NCBI RefSeq assembly: GCF_022179445.1
Contig: NZ_BPQU01000002.1
Location: forward strand, 330,831 to 394,830
Direction of reading: 5' to 3'
DNA: 64,000 bases
Origin: Methylobacterium mesophilicum
Lineage (GTDB): Bacteria; Pseudomonadota; Alphaproteobacteria; Rhizobiales; Beijerinckiaceae
Part shown: positions 1-9,024 of the stretch, one piece after another
Position numbering within the stretch: the stretch's first letter is position 1
How the letters are laid out: each line of letters starts with the position of its first letter
Program-made: the position numbers and the translations under genes
Notes under the pieces: generated by a model
What the model was told of the DNA's origin: nothing
What the model saw: the letters and a program-made list of their open reading frames with translations, nothing else
Databases searched by the model: none

Positions 1-163
1 CAAGGCGGTGGCGGCGGCCTCGCTGGCTCTGCGCGGCGACGGCTCGCATTTCATGCCGCTGGACAATTGCATCGCGGCGATGCGGCAGACCGGCGAGGAG
101 ATGAGCGCGAAATACAAGGAGACGAGCCTGGCCGGGCTCGCGGTGAACCTACCGGAATGCTGA
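1..163 (+). CDS. sdaA: L-serine ammonia-lyase (serine dehydratase), C-terminal end only
   Basis: Only the last 53 codons are inside the window, read in the frame that stops at the TGA at 161-163. The tail [16 protein letters not shown] is the conserved end of single-chain iron-sulfur L-serine dehydratases, which deaminate L-serine to pyruvate and ammonia. A cysteine sits two residues before that motif's upstream helix (PLDNC) and another is the final residue. The 5' part lies outside, so neither its start nor its promoter can be judged. It is convergent with the small minus-strand genes that follow. Confidence 0.85.
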   Translation, partial: KAVAAASLALRGDGSHFMPLDNCIAAMRQTGEEMSAKYKETSLAGLAVNLPEC

Positions 164-207
164 CCGGGCCAATCCACCGGACCGGCGGCGCCCGCGTCAG
201 GCGGGGC

Positions 208-453
208 TCAGGATTTGAGATCGACGGTGACGCGGCCGGCGCTGCGCACCGGGCCGTCCCGGCCCTCGACCAGCGCGCGCAGATCCGCCTCGTCGAGGGG
301 TTGCCCGTCCGGCCCGGTGATGCTGATGTTGTCGTGGCCGGCGGCCCGAAAATCGCCCAGCTTCTTGAGCGCCCATTCCGGCGTCGGGCAGTTGTATGTC
401 GCGGTCCCGTGGGGCTTCCTCGCCCGCACGACGAAAGGCGGCGCGGCCGTCAT
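208..453 (-). CDS. hypothetical protein, 81 aa
   Basis: I do not recognise a family. The protein is soluble, starts MTAAPPFVVRARKPHGTATY and ends in a short beta/acidic segment (ISITGPDGQPLDEADLRALV). It has one cysteine and no membrane segment. Its ATG at 453 overlaps the stop of the upstream gene by 4 bp in the ATGA arrangement, which indicates translational coupling and supports both frames being real. It may be a small accessory gene pair peculiar to this genus. Confidence 0.55.
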   Translation of the reverse strand: MTAAPPFVVRARKPHGTATYNCPTPEWALKKLGDFRAAGHDNISITGPDGQPLDEADLRALVEGRDGPVRSAGRVTVDLKS

Positions 454-686
454 TCGAGTTCGATGCCCGCCGCGCCGAGGATGACGCGCTGCTTCAGGAT
501 CGCGATGCGGTGGGTCCGGATCGTGTGCTCGATCTGGGTGACGCCCGGATCGTCATCGGTGGCGTTCAGCAGCACGAGCGCGTCCGACAACGCGGCGATC
601 GCGAACTCGTCCAACAGGATGTTGAACGCGAGGCGTTCCCGCAGGGTCTCGCAGGTGCAGTCAGGCTGGTCTTTCCGCTGCGGCAT
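450..686 (-). CDS. hypothetical protein, about 78 aa
   Basis: Unrecognised small protein. The longer frame reaches to 797, but the extra N-terminus is Arg/Pro/Gly rich and looks non-coding. The ATG at 684-686, giving MPQRKDQPDCTCETL, is the better start, though its ribosome site is weak. The body is a predicted helical protein with a leucine/alanine-rich segment (FAIAALSDALVLLNA). Its stop overlaps the start of the next minus-strand gene (ATGA), so the two probably form a two-gene unit. Confidence 0.55.
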   Translation of the reverse strand: MPQRKDQPDCTCETLRERLAFNILLDEFAIAALSDALVLLNATDDDPGVTQIEHTIRTHRIAILKQRVILGAAGIELE

Positions 687-828
687 GTTCAATAACGAGC
701 GGGGCCGCCGTTGGTTCTCCGGCCGTCGCCCACACGCCGCCCGGCCGCCCCCTGACAAGGCAGGCGAGCGCAGGCATGCTGGCTGAACCCGCCGCAAAGC
801 GGGCCGCCGGCATCGTCACCGAATCGGT

Positions 829-866
829 GCGGCGCGCCTCAGATCAGGGATCGTGAGGCGCGCCGC
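829..866 (-). terminator. perfect 13-bp inverted repeat, likely terminator
   Basis: Arms at 829-841 (GCGGCGCGCCTCA) and 854-866 pair perfectly around a 12-base loop. It lies just 3' of the minus-strand gene ending at 880. There is no clear T-run, so this may be a GC-rich Rho-independent-like hairpin or an mRNA-end stabiliser. Confidence 0.5.
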
Positions 867-879
867 CCGGATCATGTGT

Positions 880-1083
880 TCAGCGACGGCCGCCGTCGGC
901 GCCCGGCTTCATGGCGCGCTCGATGGCCTCCATGGCGCTCTCGAACGCCTTCGCCTCGCTGCGGTGCGGACGATCGGATCGCTCGATCAGCTTGCCGCTC
1001 CGGCGGATGGCCCATTGGAAATGGCCCTCCGGCTTGGCGATGGGGGAGACCTCGATGGAGTAGGGGTGTGGTACGTCTGACAT
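880..1083 (-). CDS. hypothetical protein, 67 aa
   Basis: Small soluble protein beginning MSDVPHPYSIEVSPIAKPEG. The pattern (short beta strands, GHFQWAIRRSGKLIERSD, then a helix with KAFESAMEAIERAM) is that of a small alpha/beta protein common as a hypothetical in Methylobacterium-like genomes; that last statement is recollection, not a search. It is followed by the inverted repeat at 829-866 and is divergent from the FYDLN-acid gene. Confidence 0.55.
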   Translation of the reverse strand: MSDVPHPYSIEVSPIAKPEGHFQWAIRRSGKLIERSDRPHRSEAKAFESAMEAIERAMKPGADGGRR

Positions 1084-1349
1084 AAGTGCCCTATGCCAGC
1101 CTTGCCGCGCGGATGCCAGTCACCTGCGGGCATTCCGCGGCGCAATCTGTCATGGGCTGGGGGCAACGGACCGGTACGGCACCGCGGGCCCGGGCATCCG
1201 GGCGGGCGCGTCGGGCCGGGCACCGCCCCGGCGGCGGCCCTGTGGGATCCGTCTCGGTCGAGGCGGGCCACCGGGCGCCGTCCTGTGCTACACACCGTCG
1301 AAACCACGCCGGCGATCCGGCATCGAACACGTTCTTAAGGAGAGTTGCA

Positions 1350-1736
1350 GTGGCGCGTCCGGACCTTGGTACAAAGCGGATCTGCCCGACGACGGGGAAG
1401 AAGTTCTACGACCTCAACAAGGATCCCGTCGTCTCCCCCTACTCGGGCGAAGTCGTCCCGACCGCGGTCGCGACCTCGTTCGGCAGGGCGGCCCCTCCCG
1501 TCGTCGCCCGCAAGGAGGCGCCGGTCGAAGAGGAGGACGAGGCCGAGGGCCCCGAGCTCGTGTCCCTCGACGAGGTCGAGGCCGAAGAGGCCGACAAGGA
1601 CACCGATACCGAGGGCGACGACGCCCTGGACATCGAGGACGACGGCGAGACGGTCGAGGACGACACCCTCGTGGTCGACGAGGACGACGACAACACCTCC
1701 GACCTCGTCGAGGTCAACGACGACGACGACGAGTAG
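1350..1736 (+). CDS. TIGR02300 (FYDLN-acid) family protein
   Basis: The GTG at 1350 is preceded by AAGGAGAG at 1337-1344 and gives a 128-residue protein. The N-terminus carries the family signature GTKRICPTTGKKFYDLN followed by KDPVVSPYSG, a short treble-clef-like stretch. From about residue 55 the chain is almost entirely Asp/Glu/Val (for example DEDDDNTSDLVEVNDDDDE). This two-part layout is diagnostic of a conserved alphaproteobacterial family of unknown function. A 16-bp perfect hairpin follows 7 bases after the stop. Confidence 0.9.
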   Translation: MARPDLGTKRICPTTGKKFYDLNKDPVVSPYSGEVVPTAVATSFGRAAPPVVARKEAPVEEEDEAEGPELVSLDEVEAEEADKDTDTEGDDALDIEDDGETVEDDTLVVDEDDDNTSDLVEVNDDDDE

Positions 1737-2025
1737 GATCGTCCGATCGCGATGACGCCGTCGGGGGCGTCATCGCGATCGTGGGCCGCGCATGAACAGG
1801 GCCGACCGCACGGCCCTGCGGTGCGCCGGCCTCGATAACGACCGTCTTGGCCGGCGCGAAGGCGTGCGCCGCGACGGCCGCGGCCAGATCCAGGACGTGA
1901 TCCGGCCCCAAGGCGTGCGTCCGCGTCGCGGGCTCCGCGAGATAGGCATCGACCGCACGGCCGACCGCCCCGGTCGCGATGCGCTCGTCGGTCACCAGGT
2001 CCCAGAGCGTTGCCGTGTCGGGCAT
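1714..2025 (-). CDS. hypothetical protein, about 103 aa (tentative)
   Basis: The reading frame begins MPDTATLWDLVTDERIATGA from an ATG at 2023-2025; a TTG six bases upstream is an alternative. The first 75 residues look protein-like (alternating helices, AYLAEPATRTHALGPDHVL). The last 25 residues run through the 1744-1781 hairpin and into the 3' end of the neighbouring plus-strand gene, ending in arginines. Either the C-terminus is not functional sequence or the frame was extended by loss of a stop. No family recognised. Confidence 0.4.
   Translation of the reverse strand: MPDTATLWDLVTDERIATGAVGRAVDAYLAEPATRTHALGPDHVLDLAAAVAAHAFAPAKTVVIEAGAPQGRAVGPVHARPTIAMTPPTASSRSDDPTRRRRR
1744..1781. terminator. 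16-bp perfect hairpin, probable terminator
   Basis: Arms at 1744-1759 and 1766-1781 (CGATCGCGATGACGCC and its complement) pair without mismatch around a 6-base loop. It sits directly after the FYDLN-acid gene and probably terminates it. There is no T-tract, so function in both directions or as a processing end is possible. Confidence 0.7.
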
Positions 2026-2147
2026 CGGCAAGGTCCTGCACCGCAGGCGGTGATTTCAACAGTTTAGCAGCCCGGGCGGGCGTCCTCGCGGCACCCGCCC
2101 CCGACAGGATCGGCAGCGATGACAAACCCGGCCGCGGCACCCCGCGC

Positions 2148-2624
2148 TTGACCGTCCCAAACGCCGCAGGCGCGCTCGTTCCCGGCCGATCCTGCGGATC
2201 CTGCACGGCCTGCTGCCGCATCCTGGAGATCAAGGCGCTGGCCAAGCCGGCGGGAACCCTGTGCCGGCACAATTCCGGCCGGGATTGCGGGATCTACCCC
2301 GAGCGTCCCGAGGCCTGCGTGCAATGGCACTGCCTCTGGCGTCGGATCGGCGCCCTGCCGGACGCATTGAGGCCCGATCGGGCGGGCGTCGTCTTCGCGC
2401 TGGAGCGTCGCAGTCCCGGCTCATCCCCAGACGCCCCGGAGGCCGCCTGTATCGTGGGTCGTGCCCTGGACGGCGCGGACGCGTTCGAGCGCTGGGAGGC
2501 GGTCGAGGCCTTCGCGATGTTCGTTCGGGAGGGTTCGTTGCCGGTGTGGAAGACGCATGACCGGCACGCGACCTTGCTCTACCGGGGTCCGGCGGTCGCC
2601 CATTCGTCCGGGGACGAGGCGTGA
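2148..2624 (+). CDS. YkgJ-type cysteine-cluster (zinc/iron-chelating) protein
   Basis: The pattern CGSCTACC, then a cysteine after GTL, then GRDCGIYPERPEACVQWHC matches the YkgJ/UPF0153 family of putative Zn/Fe-chelating proteins; function is not established. The open frame extends upstream to 2010, but nothing there looks like the family. A TTG at 2148 (LTVPNAAGALVPGR) begins just before the domain and avoids overlap with the minus-strand frame. No ATG is available, so the start is uncertain. The C-terminal half has an acidic helix (DGADAFERWEAVEAFA) and no membrane segment. Confidence 0.75.
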   Translation: MTVPNAAGALVPGRSCGSCTACCRILEIKALAKPAGTLCRHNSGRDCGIYPERPEACVQWHCLWRRIGALPDALRPDRAGVVFALERRSPGSSPDAPEAACIVGRALDGADAFERWEAVEAFAMFVREGSLPVWKTHDRHATLLYRGPAVAHSSGDEA

Positions 2625-2785
2625 CACGCCCCCCCGCGCCCGGATCCGATCACCGGGCAGCGGGGGGTCGTGGATCTCACCGGCGCGAGCCGATACGCAA
2701 CGCGGCTCGCAGGACCGGTGATAGCCGGCTCCGGTTAGCCAAAGCGCAAGCGGATGCGCGCGCCTCGGTCCCGGATCGGGAAAGC

Positions 2786-2995
2786 TCAGTCGGCCTTGAG
2801 GTTGGCCGCGCTCTCCTTGCCGCTGCGCCGATCGGCCTCGACGTCGTAGGAGATCTTCTGTCCCTCGATCAGGTTGCGCATCCCTGCGCGCTCGACAGCC
2901 GAGATGTGGACGAACACGTCCTTGCCGCCATCATCGGGCTGGATGAAGCCGTAGCCCTTGGTCTCGTTGAACCACTTCACGGTACCGGTAGCCAT
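2786..2995 (-). CDS. cspA: cold-shock protein, CspA family
   Basis: At 69 residues it is the usual length. It contains the RNA-binding motifs KGYGFI (RNP1) and VFVHI (RNP2) in a single OB-fold cold-shock domain starting MATGTVKWFNETKG. It binds single-stranded nucleic acid and acts as an RNA chaperone. The 124-base leader between this ATG and the glycosyltransferase stop could hold the long 5' UTR typical of csp genes, but no specific element is evident. Confidence 0.95.
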   Translation of the reverse strand: MATGTVKWFNETKGYGFIQPDDGGKDVFVHISAVERAGMRNLIEGQKISYDVEADRRSGKESAANLKAD

Positions 2996-3119
2996 AGAGT
3001 TGTCCTAGTCGTCTCCGGCTCGCCAAAGCGACGTGCCGCAGGGGCCGAACGAGCCGGCTTGGCCGACTGTTCCCAAAGTTCCGCACGCGCGTGGCGGCCG
3101 AGCCATCGGAAACCGCCCG

Positions 3120-4982
3120 TCACGGCGGCGCCCGCCGTCGCAGCCGGCCGCTGCGCGAGGTGCGCGACAGGCCGTGCGGCGTCTTGTTCCAGCGCACCGG
3201 CGCGCGGACCAGCTCGATCAGGGCGAGCCACGCCGCCAGGCTGACGAGCAGGAAATAGACCGGCATCCAGGGGGCCGACTGCGCCAGGTCGCCCCAGCCG
3301 CGCCGGGCGCAGCCGATCAGGGTCGGCAGCACCATGGCGGCGAACCCCACACCGAACAGCGTCATGGCGACCCCGGCCACGAGGTTGTCCGGGAAGGACG
3401 GGGCGGCCGGAATCTCCGCGACCAAGTAACGCCAGGCGGCGTAGGCGAGGCAGACGGGGTAGGCGAGCGCCGAGGCCACCGTGCCGGGCACCAGCGCCGC
3501 CGCGCAGAGCGCCTCCAGGGTGCCGAGGCGGCAGGCGTTGGCCAGGGGGCGGCGGCCATGGGCGAGGCTGGTCTGCATCAGGCCCTTCAGCCAGCGGGTG
3601 CGCTGGGCCAGCCAGGGGCCCAGCCGGGCCGGCGCCTCCTCGATCGTGGCGCTCGGCAGGTCGCCGACCGCGTAGCCCGCCAGGGCGAGCCGCATCCCGA
3701 GATCGGCATCCTCGGTGACGTTCCAGGGGTCCCAGCCGTGCAGCGCCCGCAGCACCCGGGTGCGCAGGTGCATCGATGTGCCCCCGAGGGGGACCGGCAC
3801 GTCGAGGCGCGCGAGCGCCGGGTTCAGCACGTCGAACAGGCCCGCGTATTCCAGCGCGAAGGCCCGGGCCAGACGGGAATCGCCGGCATTGTCGATCACG
3901 AGGCGGCCCTGCAGGCAGGCGGTCCTTTCGGGCAGGCGCGCGAACAGCGACGCGGCCAGCCGCAGCTGCCCGGGATCGGGCACGTCCTCGGCGTCGTAGA
4001 CCGTGAGCAGGGCGCCGCGGGCGAGCGGCAGCGCGGCATTGAGCGCCCGCGGCTTGGTGCGGGGCGCCCCCGGCGGCACCGTGATCACCTCGAATCGGGC
4101 CGGCAGGGCGATCGGCGCCAGGGCGGCCGCGGTCTCGGCGTCGTCCGCCTCGATCAGCAGCTTGATGTCGAGCTTCGCCGGCGGATAGTCGAGGGCAGCG
4201 AGTCCCCGGATCAGGTCGGGCACCACCGCCGCCTCGCGGTGGAGGGCGACGAGCACCGTGTAGACCGGCAGGTGGGCGTCGGCGAGCAGCTCGACGGCCT
4301 CGGCCGCCACCGGCGCCGCGATGATCGGCGCGGCGAGCCGGACCGTCGTCATGGCCAGGAACAGGGCCTGCCCGGTCAGGGTCACGGCACGGGCGAGGGG
4401 CGCCGGCAACACCGCGAACAGGCAGAGCCCCGCGATCAGCACGAGGACGAGGAGCAGCAGCCACCGGCTCGCCGGCTCGGAGGGCACGGACCGTTCGGGC
4501 GCGTGCCGCCGCAGATCCTGCGCGGCGTGATCCGCAACCGCCCCCGGGATCGCGGCGAACACCGCCTCGCGCAGATGCGTCGGGCTGGTGATCGCCGGCA
4601 TCGCGGCGCGGCGCGGCCCGTCGAGCAGCTCGGCGATCAGCCGGCCACGGGGCGCCAGCACGCAGGCGGCGCCAGATCCGAGGGCGAGGGGCGCGAGCCC
4701 GGCGACCAGGCTGTCGGGGAAGCGTAGACCCAGGCCGAACGGGATCGGACCGCCGAGGAACGGGGCGCCGAGGCGTCGGGCCAGGGCGCGGTAATAGGCC
4801 GTCTCCTCCATCAGCCCGGCATTCAGCAGCGCGGTCGCCGCATCGGTCCCGGCGGCGGCGGCGTCCCGGGCCGCCCGGGTCAGGAGGTGGGCGTCGATCC
4901 CTTCGGCAAGCAGGAACGCGATCTCCGGCGGAAGGGACATCCTCGGGGCGATCGCGGCCGTGGGCAGGCGCTGCACCGACAT
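3120..4982 (-). CDS. membrane-bound family 2 glycosyltransferase
   Basis: Start chosen at the ATG at 4982 (MSVQRLPTAAI); upstream codons to 5123 would overlap the divergent gene and read as non-coding. The first 130 residues resemble the N-terminal domain of GspE-type ATPases. Then come two membrane helices (WLLLLVLVLIAGLCLFAVL), a GT-A domain with DAEDVPD, EDADLGMRLALAGY and QRTRWLKG (the D,D,D,QxxRW signature of processive GT2 enzymes), and about four C-terminal membrane helices. It likely makes or exports a polysaccharide; the sugar is unknown. It stands alone, divergent from a solute-binding protein. Confidence 0.85.
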   Translation of the reverse strand: MSVQRLPTAAIAPRMSLPPEIAFLLAEGIDAHLLTRAARDAAAAGTDAATALLNAGLMEETAYYRALARRLGAPFLGGPIPFGLGLRFPDSLVAGLAPLALGSGAACVLAPRGRLIAELLDGPRRAAMPAITSPTHLREAVFAAIPGAVADHAAQDLRRHAPERSVPSEPASRWLLLLVLVLIAGLCLFAVLPAPLARAVTLTGQALFLAMTTVRLAAPIIAAPVAAEAVELLADAHLPVYTVLVALHREAAVVPDLIRGLAALDYPPAKLDIKLLIEADDAETAAALAPIALPARFEVITVPPGAPRTKPRALNAALPLARGALLTVYDAEDVPDPGQLRLAASLFARLPERTACLQGRLVIDNAGDSRLARAFALEYAGLFDVLNPALARLDVPVPLGGTSMHLRTRVLRALHGWDPWNVTEDADLGMRLALAGYAVGDLPSATIEEAPARLGPWLAQRTRWLKGLMQTSLAHGRRPLANACRLGTLEALCAAALVPGTVASALAYPVCLAYAAWRYLVAEIPAAPSFPDNLVAGVAMTLFGVGFAAMVLPTLIGCARRGWGDLAQSAPWMPVYFLLVSLAAWLALIELVRAPVRWNKTPHGLSRTSRSGRLRRRAPP

Positions 4983-5041
4983 GCCGACGCTCCCCCGGCA
5001 GCCCCAGGACGTGGTAGGGCAGGACGTGATAGGGGAGGGGC

Positions 5042-5995
5042 GTGAGCCAGACCCCGTTCCCGCCCTCCGAGAGGAGCATCGCCGCATTTCCGCCGTCAAG
5101 GGCGGGCGGAGCGCGATCCGCACGCGCTTTCGCCGTGCTCGCCTTGGCTGCGCTCGCCGCTCTCGTCTGGACCGGTCCGCTGCCCGCCCGTGCGGCGGCG
5201 ACCGCCGCGCCGCAGGAGGCGACGCCCGCCGTGACGGTCCCGGATTTCTGGAATCCGCGCAGCCGCGGCGAGCGGATCGAGGCGCCCCAGACCGGCCGGG
5301 CCGTTCGATTCCTGACCGACGACGAGTTCCCGCCGCTGCACTTTGCCGGCACGGACGGCAACCCGACCGGCTTCGTGGTCGAGCTCGCCCGGGCGGTTTG
5401 CGAGAAGTTGACGATCACCTGCACGGTGCAGGCGCGCCGCTTCGACACCCTGCTGGACGCCCTGGACAGCCGCCAGGGCGACGTGATCGCGGCCGCCATC
5501 CCGCTGACCGCGCCCCTACGCGAGAAATTCCTGGCGACGCGCCCGTATTTCCGCTGGCCGGCGCGCTTCGCCGCGCGGGCCGACAAGGGCCTGCCGGTCC
5601 CCTCGGCGGCGGCGCTCGCCGGCCGCAGCGTCGGGGTGATGGGCGGCAGCGCGCATGCGGCCTACCTGAAGGCGTTCTTCCCCAAAGCCGTCCCGAAGGA
5701 GTTCCTCGACCTCGCGGCCGCCGAGGGCGCGCTCAAGCGCGGCGAGATCGACTACCTGTTCGCCGACGGCCTCAACCTCGCCCTCTATGTCGGCGGCCAG
5801 GAGGCGGAGAATTGCTGTGCCCTGATCGGCGGCGCCTACCTGGAGAACCGCTATTTCGGCGAGGGCATCGGGCTGATCACCCGCCCGGAGGACGCCGCCC
5901 TCTCCCGGGCGCTGGACGACGCGCTCCAGCGGGTCTGGGACGACGGGAAATACACCGAGCTGTACCTGCGGTTCTTCCCGGTGAGCCCGTTCTGA
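5042..5995 (+). CDS. periplasmic solute-binding protein (SBP_bac_3 type)
   Basis: A GTG at 5042 follows a GGGGAGGGG ribosome site. A signal peptide with a hydrophobic core around residues 27-50 (FAVLALAALAALVW) ends near ARAAA. The mature part shows the family-3 pattern FLTDDEFPPLHF, GFVVELARAVCEKL and RQGDVIAAAIPLT. These proteins deliver polar amino acids or similar ligands to ABC permeases, or serve as sensor modules. No permease or ATPase gene is nearby, so it may serve a distant transporter or act with the neighbouring glycosyltransferase; that is open. Confidence 0.85.
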   Translation: MSQTPFPPSERSIAAFPPSRAGGARSARAFAVLALAALAALVWTGPLPARAAATAAPQEATPAVTVPDFWNPRSRGERIEAPQTGRAVRFLTDDEFPPLHFAGTDGNPTGFVVELARAVCEKLTITCTVQARRFDTLLDALDSRQGDVIAAAIPLTAPLREKFLATRPYFRWPARFAARADKGLPVPSAAALAGRSVGVMGGSAHAAYLKAFFPKAVPKEFLDLAAAEGALKRGEIDYLFADGLNLALYVGGQEAENCCALIGGAYLENRYFGEGIGLITRPEDAALSRALDDALQRVWDDGKYTELYLRFFPVSPF

Positions 5996-6062
5996 GGGCT
6001 TTCTTCCCGGCAGCGAGTCGGGGATCCTGCACCGCGCGGGGTCTCTCCGACAGGATCGAGGC

Positions 6063-6290
6063 ATGACGGATCTGCTCGACAAGGCGGTGGCGCGGGCAAA
6101 AACTTTTGCCCCGGAAGTGCAGGACGAGATCGCACGCCTGATGCTGGCCTTCGTCGATGAGGACGCGCCGCTCTACCGGTTCACCCCGGAGGAGGAGGCG
6201 GAACTCGACGAATCCGAGGCAGCGGCTGCGCGTGGCAAGTTCGCGACGGAATCGGAGGTGCGCGCCATCTGGGCCAAATATGGCCTGTGA
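6063..6290 (+). CDS. putative antitoxin of a ParE/RelE module
   Basis: A 75-residue acidic protein (FTPEEEAELDESEAAAARGKF) with an N-terminal helix MTDLLDKAVARAKTFAPEVQ. Its stop lies 8 bases beyond the start of the following toxin-like gene (11-bp overlap), the normal order and coupling for a type II toxin-antitoxin pair. The helical N-terminus probably dimerises and binds DNA; the acidic C-terminus likely wraps the toxin. The antitoxin family cannot be named with certainty. Confidence 0.75.
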   Translation: MTDLLDKAVARAKTFAPEVQDEIARLMLAFVDEDAPLYRFTPEEEAELDESEAAAARGKFATESEVRAIWAKYGL

Positions 6291-6564
6291 GGCTGCGCTC
6301 ACCCAGCCCGCGGCATCGGAACTCGGCAAGGCTCTGGCCTACCTTGACCAGAAGAACCCGCAGGACGCGCGCAAGGTCCAACTGCGGCTTCGGGCGGCCA
6401 TCGACCTTCTCCTGCGACATCCCTTTGCAGGCTCCGTGACGGCCCGGCCCGGTGTCCGACGTCTCCGGGTACGCCCATCCCCCTACGCGATCACATATCG
6501 CGTCGCGACGGATGAGATCGTCATCCTCGGCGTCCGGCATGCCGCGCGCCAGCCACAGTCCTGA
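6280..6564 (+). CDS. type II toxin, ParE/RelE superfamily
   Basis: Starting at the ATG at 6280, inside the antitoxin's last codons, the frame gives 94 residues. Two N-terminal helices (ELGKALAYLDQKNPQDARKV, ending AAIDLLLRHP) are followed by GVRRLRVRPSPYAITYRV and EIVILGVRHAARQP, the beta-sheet and the conserved terminal His/Arg region of ParE/RelE folds. The longer frame back to 6157 is a shadow of the antitoxin gene. Targets in this superfamily are gyrase (ParE) or ribosome-bound mRNA (RelE); which applies is unknown. Confidence 0.85.
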   Translation: MACEAALTQPAASELGKALAYLDQKNPQDARKVQLRLRAAIDLLLRHPFAGSVTARPGVRRLRVRPSPYAITYRVATDEIVILGVRHAARQPQS

Positions 6565-6679
6565 AGGCCCACAGTCGCCCCGAACGCCGCCGGGACACCG
6601 GATTGCGCCGACGGGCGTTCCGCTGGGGCTCGAACCGCTCTAGGGTGCGCGATCCCAGCGTACCCTCAGTCCCCAGATC

Positions 6680-8383
6680 ATGCCCGCCGCACCTGCCCTG
6701 ACCCTCGACCCCGACCTGATCGAGGCGGCCGCCACCGCCGCCGCCTGGCCCTTCGAGGAGGCGCGCAAGCTCGTCGCGCGGCTGGAGAAATCCGGCACGA
6801 CCGAGGTGGTGTTCGAGACCGGCTACGGGCCGTCGGGGCTGCCGCATATCGGCACCTTCGGGGAGGTCGCCCGCACCTCCATGGTCCGCCACGCCTTCCG
6901 GGTGCTGACCCGGGACGCGGTGCCGACCCGGCTGATCGCCTTCTCGGACGACATGGACGGGCTGCGCAAGGTCCCGGACAACGTGCCCAACCGCGAGATG
7001 CTGGCCGCGCATCTCAACCAGCCGCTCACCCGCGTGCCGGACCCGTTCGGCACCCACGACAGCTTCGGGGCGCACAACAACGCCGAGCTGCGCCGCTTCC
7101 TGGATGCCTTCGGGTTCGCCTACGAGTTCCGCTCGGCGACGGACTGCTATCGCTCGGGCGTGTTCGATGCGGCTTTGATGCGCGTCCTGGAGCGCTACGA
7201 TGCCGTGATGGAGATCATGCTGCCGTCGCTGCGCGCGGAACGCTCGGCCTCCTATTCGCCGTTCCTGCCCCTGCACCCGGTCACCGGCCACGTCATGCAG
7301 GTGCCGATCGACGAGGTGCGGGTCGAGACCGGTACGCTGGTCTGGCGCGATCCCGCCACGGGCGAGCGCTACGAGACCCCGGTGACCGGCGGCCACGCCA
7401 AGCTGCAATGGAAGCCCGACTGGGCGATGCGCTGGGTCGCGCTCGGCATCGATTACGAGATGGCCGGCAAGGACCTGATCGATTCGGTCAAGCTGTCGGG
7501 CAAGATCGCCCGGGCGCTCGGCGGCGAGCCGCCGGACGGGTTCAACTACGAGCTGTTCCTCGACGAGAAGGGCCAAAAGATCTCGAAGTCGAAGGGCAAC
7601 GGCCTGACCATCGACGACTGGCTGAAGTACGGCACGCCGGAATCTTTGGGTCTGTTCATGTACAACAAGCCCCGCGAGGCCAAGCGCCTGTTCTTCGACG
7701 TGATCCCGCGCAACGTCGACGAGTATATCGGCTTCCTCGACCGCTATTCCGGCCAGGACGCGAAGCTGCGCCTCGGCAACCCGGTCTGGCACCTGCATGC
7801 CGGGAACCCGCCCGAGCCGGAGCGGGTCGAGGGCGCGAGCCTGACCTTCGCGATGCTGCTCAACCTCGCCGCGGTGGCCAACACCGAGGATCCGGCGGTG
7901 CTGTGGGGCTTCATCCGCCGCTATGCGCCGCAGACCGGGCCGGAGACCCATCCGGGGCTCGACCGGCTGGTGGTCCACGCTCTCAAGTATTTTTCGGATT
8001 TCGTCCGGCCGGCCAAGACCTACCGGGCGCCGACGGAGGAGGAGCGGGCGGCCCTCGATGACCTGTCGGAGACCCTGGCGGCCCATGCCGGCTCCACCGA
8101 TCCGGAGGCCCTGCAGGCGGCGGTCTACGAGGTCGGGCGGCGCCACTTCCCCGATACGTCCGGCAAGGCCAAGAGCCCGGACGGGCGTCCGGGTGTGTCG
8201 CAGGCGTGGTTCACGAGCCTGTACAACGTGCTGTTCGGCGAGGCGCGGGGGCCGCGCTTCGGCTCCTTCGTGGCCCTCTACGGGGTGGCGGAGACCCGGG
8301 CCCTGATCGCGTCGGCCCTGTCGGGGGCCCTGGTGGCGGAGCACGCCGCCTTCGTGGGCCGCCCCGCCGAAGGCGTCGCGTGA
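6680..8383 (+). CDS. lysK: lysine--tRNA ligase, class I
   Basis: Charges tRNA-Lys with lysine using ATP. This is the archaeal-type class I enzyme (567 aa), not class II LysS: HIGH motif as PHIGT at residues 55-59 and KMSKS as KISKSKGNG near residue 300. A C-terminal helical domain follows. Several bacterial lineages, including many Alphaproteobacteria, use this form, so it is probably the sole LysRS here, though that needs the whole genome. Its stop overlaps the GTG of the next gene (GTGA), indicating coupling. It is also called lysS in some annotations. Confidence 0.95.
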   Translation: MPAAPALTLDPDLIEAAATAAAWPFEEARKLVARLEKSGTTEVVFETGYGPSGLPHIGTFGEVARTSMVRHAFRVLTRDAVPTRLIAFSDDMDGLRKVPDNVPNREMLAAHLNQPLTRVPDPFGTHDSFGAHNNAELRRFLDAFGFAYEFRSATDCYRSGVFDAALMRVLERYDAVMEIMLPSLRAERSASYSPFLPLHPVTGHVMQVPIDEVRVETGTLVWRDPATGERYETPVTGGHAKLQWKPDWAMRWVALGIDYEMAGKDLIDSVKLSGKIARALGGEPPDGFNYELFLDEKGQKISKSKGNGLTIDDWLKYGTPESLGLFMYNKPREAKRLFFDVIPRNVDEYIGFLDRYSGQDAKLRLGNPVWHLHAGNPPEPERVEGASLTFAMLLNLAAVANTEDPAVLWGFIRRYAPQTGPETHPGLDRLVVHALKYFSDFVRPAKTYRAPTEEERAALDDLSETLAAHAGSTDPEALQAAVYEVGRRHFPDTSGKAKSPDGRPGVSQAWFTSLYNVLFGEARGPRFGSFVALYGVAETRALIASALSGALVAEHAAFVGRPAEGVA

Positions 8384-9000
8384 GCGCGGTGGTCGTCGAC
8401 AGCATCGCGGCGCTGGAGGCGATCTACGCGCCGTCCCTGGCGCCCGCCTCCGTGGCCAAGGTCACGGCGACGATCATGCCGGACTACGCGGCGCTGATCG
8501 CCGCCGCGCCGTTCGCGGTGCTGGCGACCAGCGGCCCCGAGGGGCTCGATTGCAGCCCCCGGGGCGACCGGCCGGGCTTCGTGCGGGTGGCCGGCCCGCG
8601 CACGCTGATCCTGCCCGACCGGCGCGGCAACAACCGGATCGATTCCCTGCGCAACGTCGTGCGCGACCCGCGGGTGGCGCTGCTGTTCCTGATCCCGGGC
8701 TCGGGCACGACCTTCCGGGTGAACGGCACCGCCGTGATCTCGGCCGACCCGGATCTTCTGGATTCGTTCCGCGTAGACGGGCACGCGCCGCGCACGGCCC
8801 TCGTGATCACGGTCGAGGCGGCGTATTTTCAATGCGCCCGGGCGATCGTTCGCGCCCGGCTGTGGGAGCCCGAGGCCCGGGTCGATCCGGCGGACCTGCC
8901 GAGCCCCGGGGCGATCCTGGCCGCGCTCACCGCGGGGGAGGTCGGCGGCCAGGCCTACGACGCGGAATGGCCGGGGCGGGCCGCCAAGACGATGTGGTGA
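8380..9000 (+). CDS. FMN-dependent PPOX-type flavoprotein (pyridoxamine-phosphate-oxidase-like)
   Basis: The GTG at 8380 overlaps the lysK stop. The 206-residue protein shows the split-barrel pattern [37 protein letters not shown] and [18 protein letters not shown], matching the MSMEG_1061-like subgroup of PPOX flavoproteins. Members bind FMN or F420 and reduce diverse small molecules; pyridoxamine phosphate is not necessarily the substrate. Coupling to a tRNA synthetase is probably a matter of shared transcription rather than function. Confidence 0.85.
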   Translation: MSAVVVDSIAALEAIYAPSLAPASVAKVTATIMPDYAALIAAAPFAVLATSGPEGLDCSPRGDRPGFVRVAGPRTLILPDRRGNNRIDSLRNVVRDPRVALLFLIPGSGTTFRVNGTAVISADPDLLDSFRVDGHAPRTALVITVEAAYFQCARAIVRARLWEPEARVDPADLPSPGAILAALTAGEVGGQAYDAEWPGRAAKTMW

Positions 9001-9024
9001 GGACGGCCGATCCGGTCGCCAAAA

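Noticed and set aside
2010..2147. Upstream extension of the YkgJ-type gene
   Set aside because: Overlaps the opposite gene, has no ATG and no family similarity.
2977..5586. Minus-strand frame of 869 codons
   Set aside because: Alternate frame of the glycosyltransferase with Arg/Ala/Gly-rich sequence; the GT2 motifs lie in the other frame.
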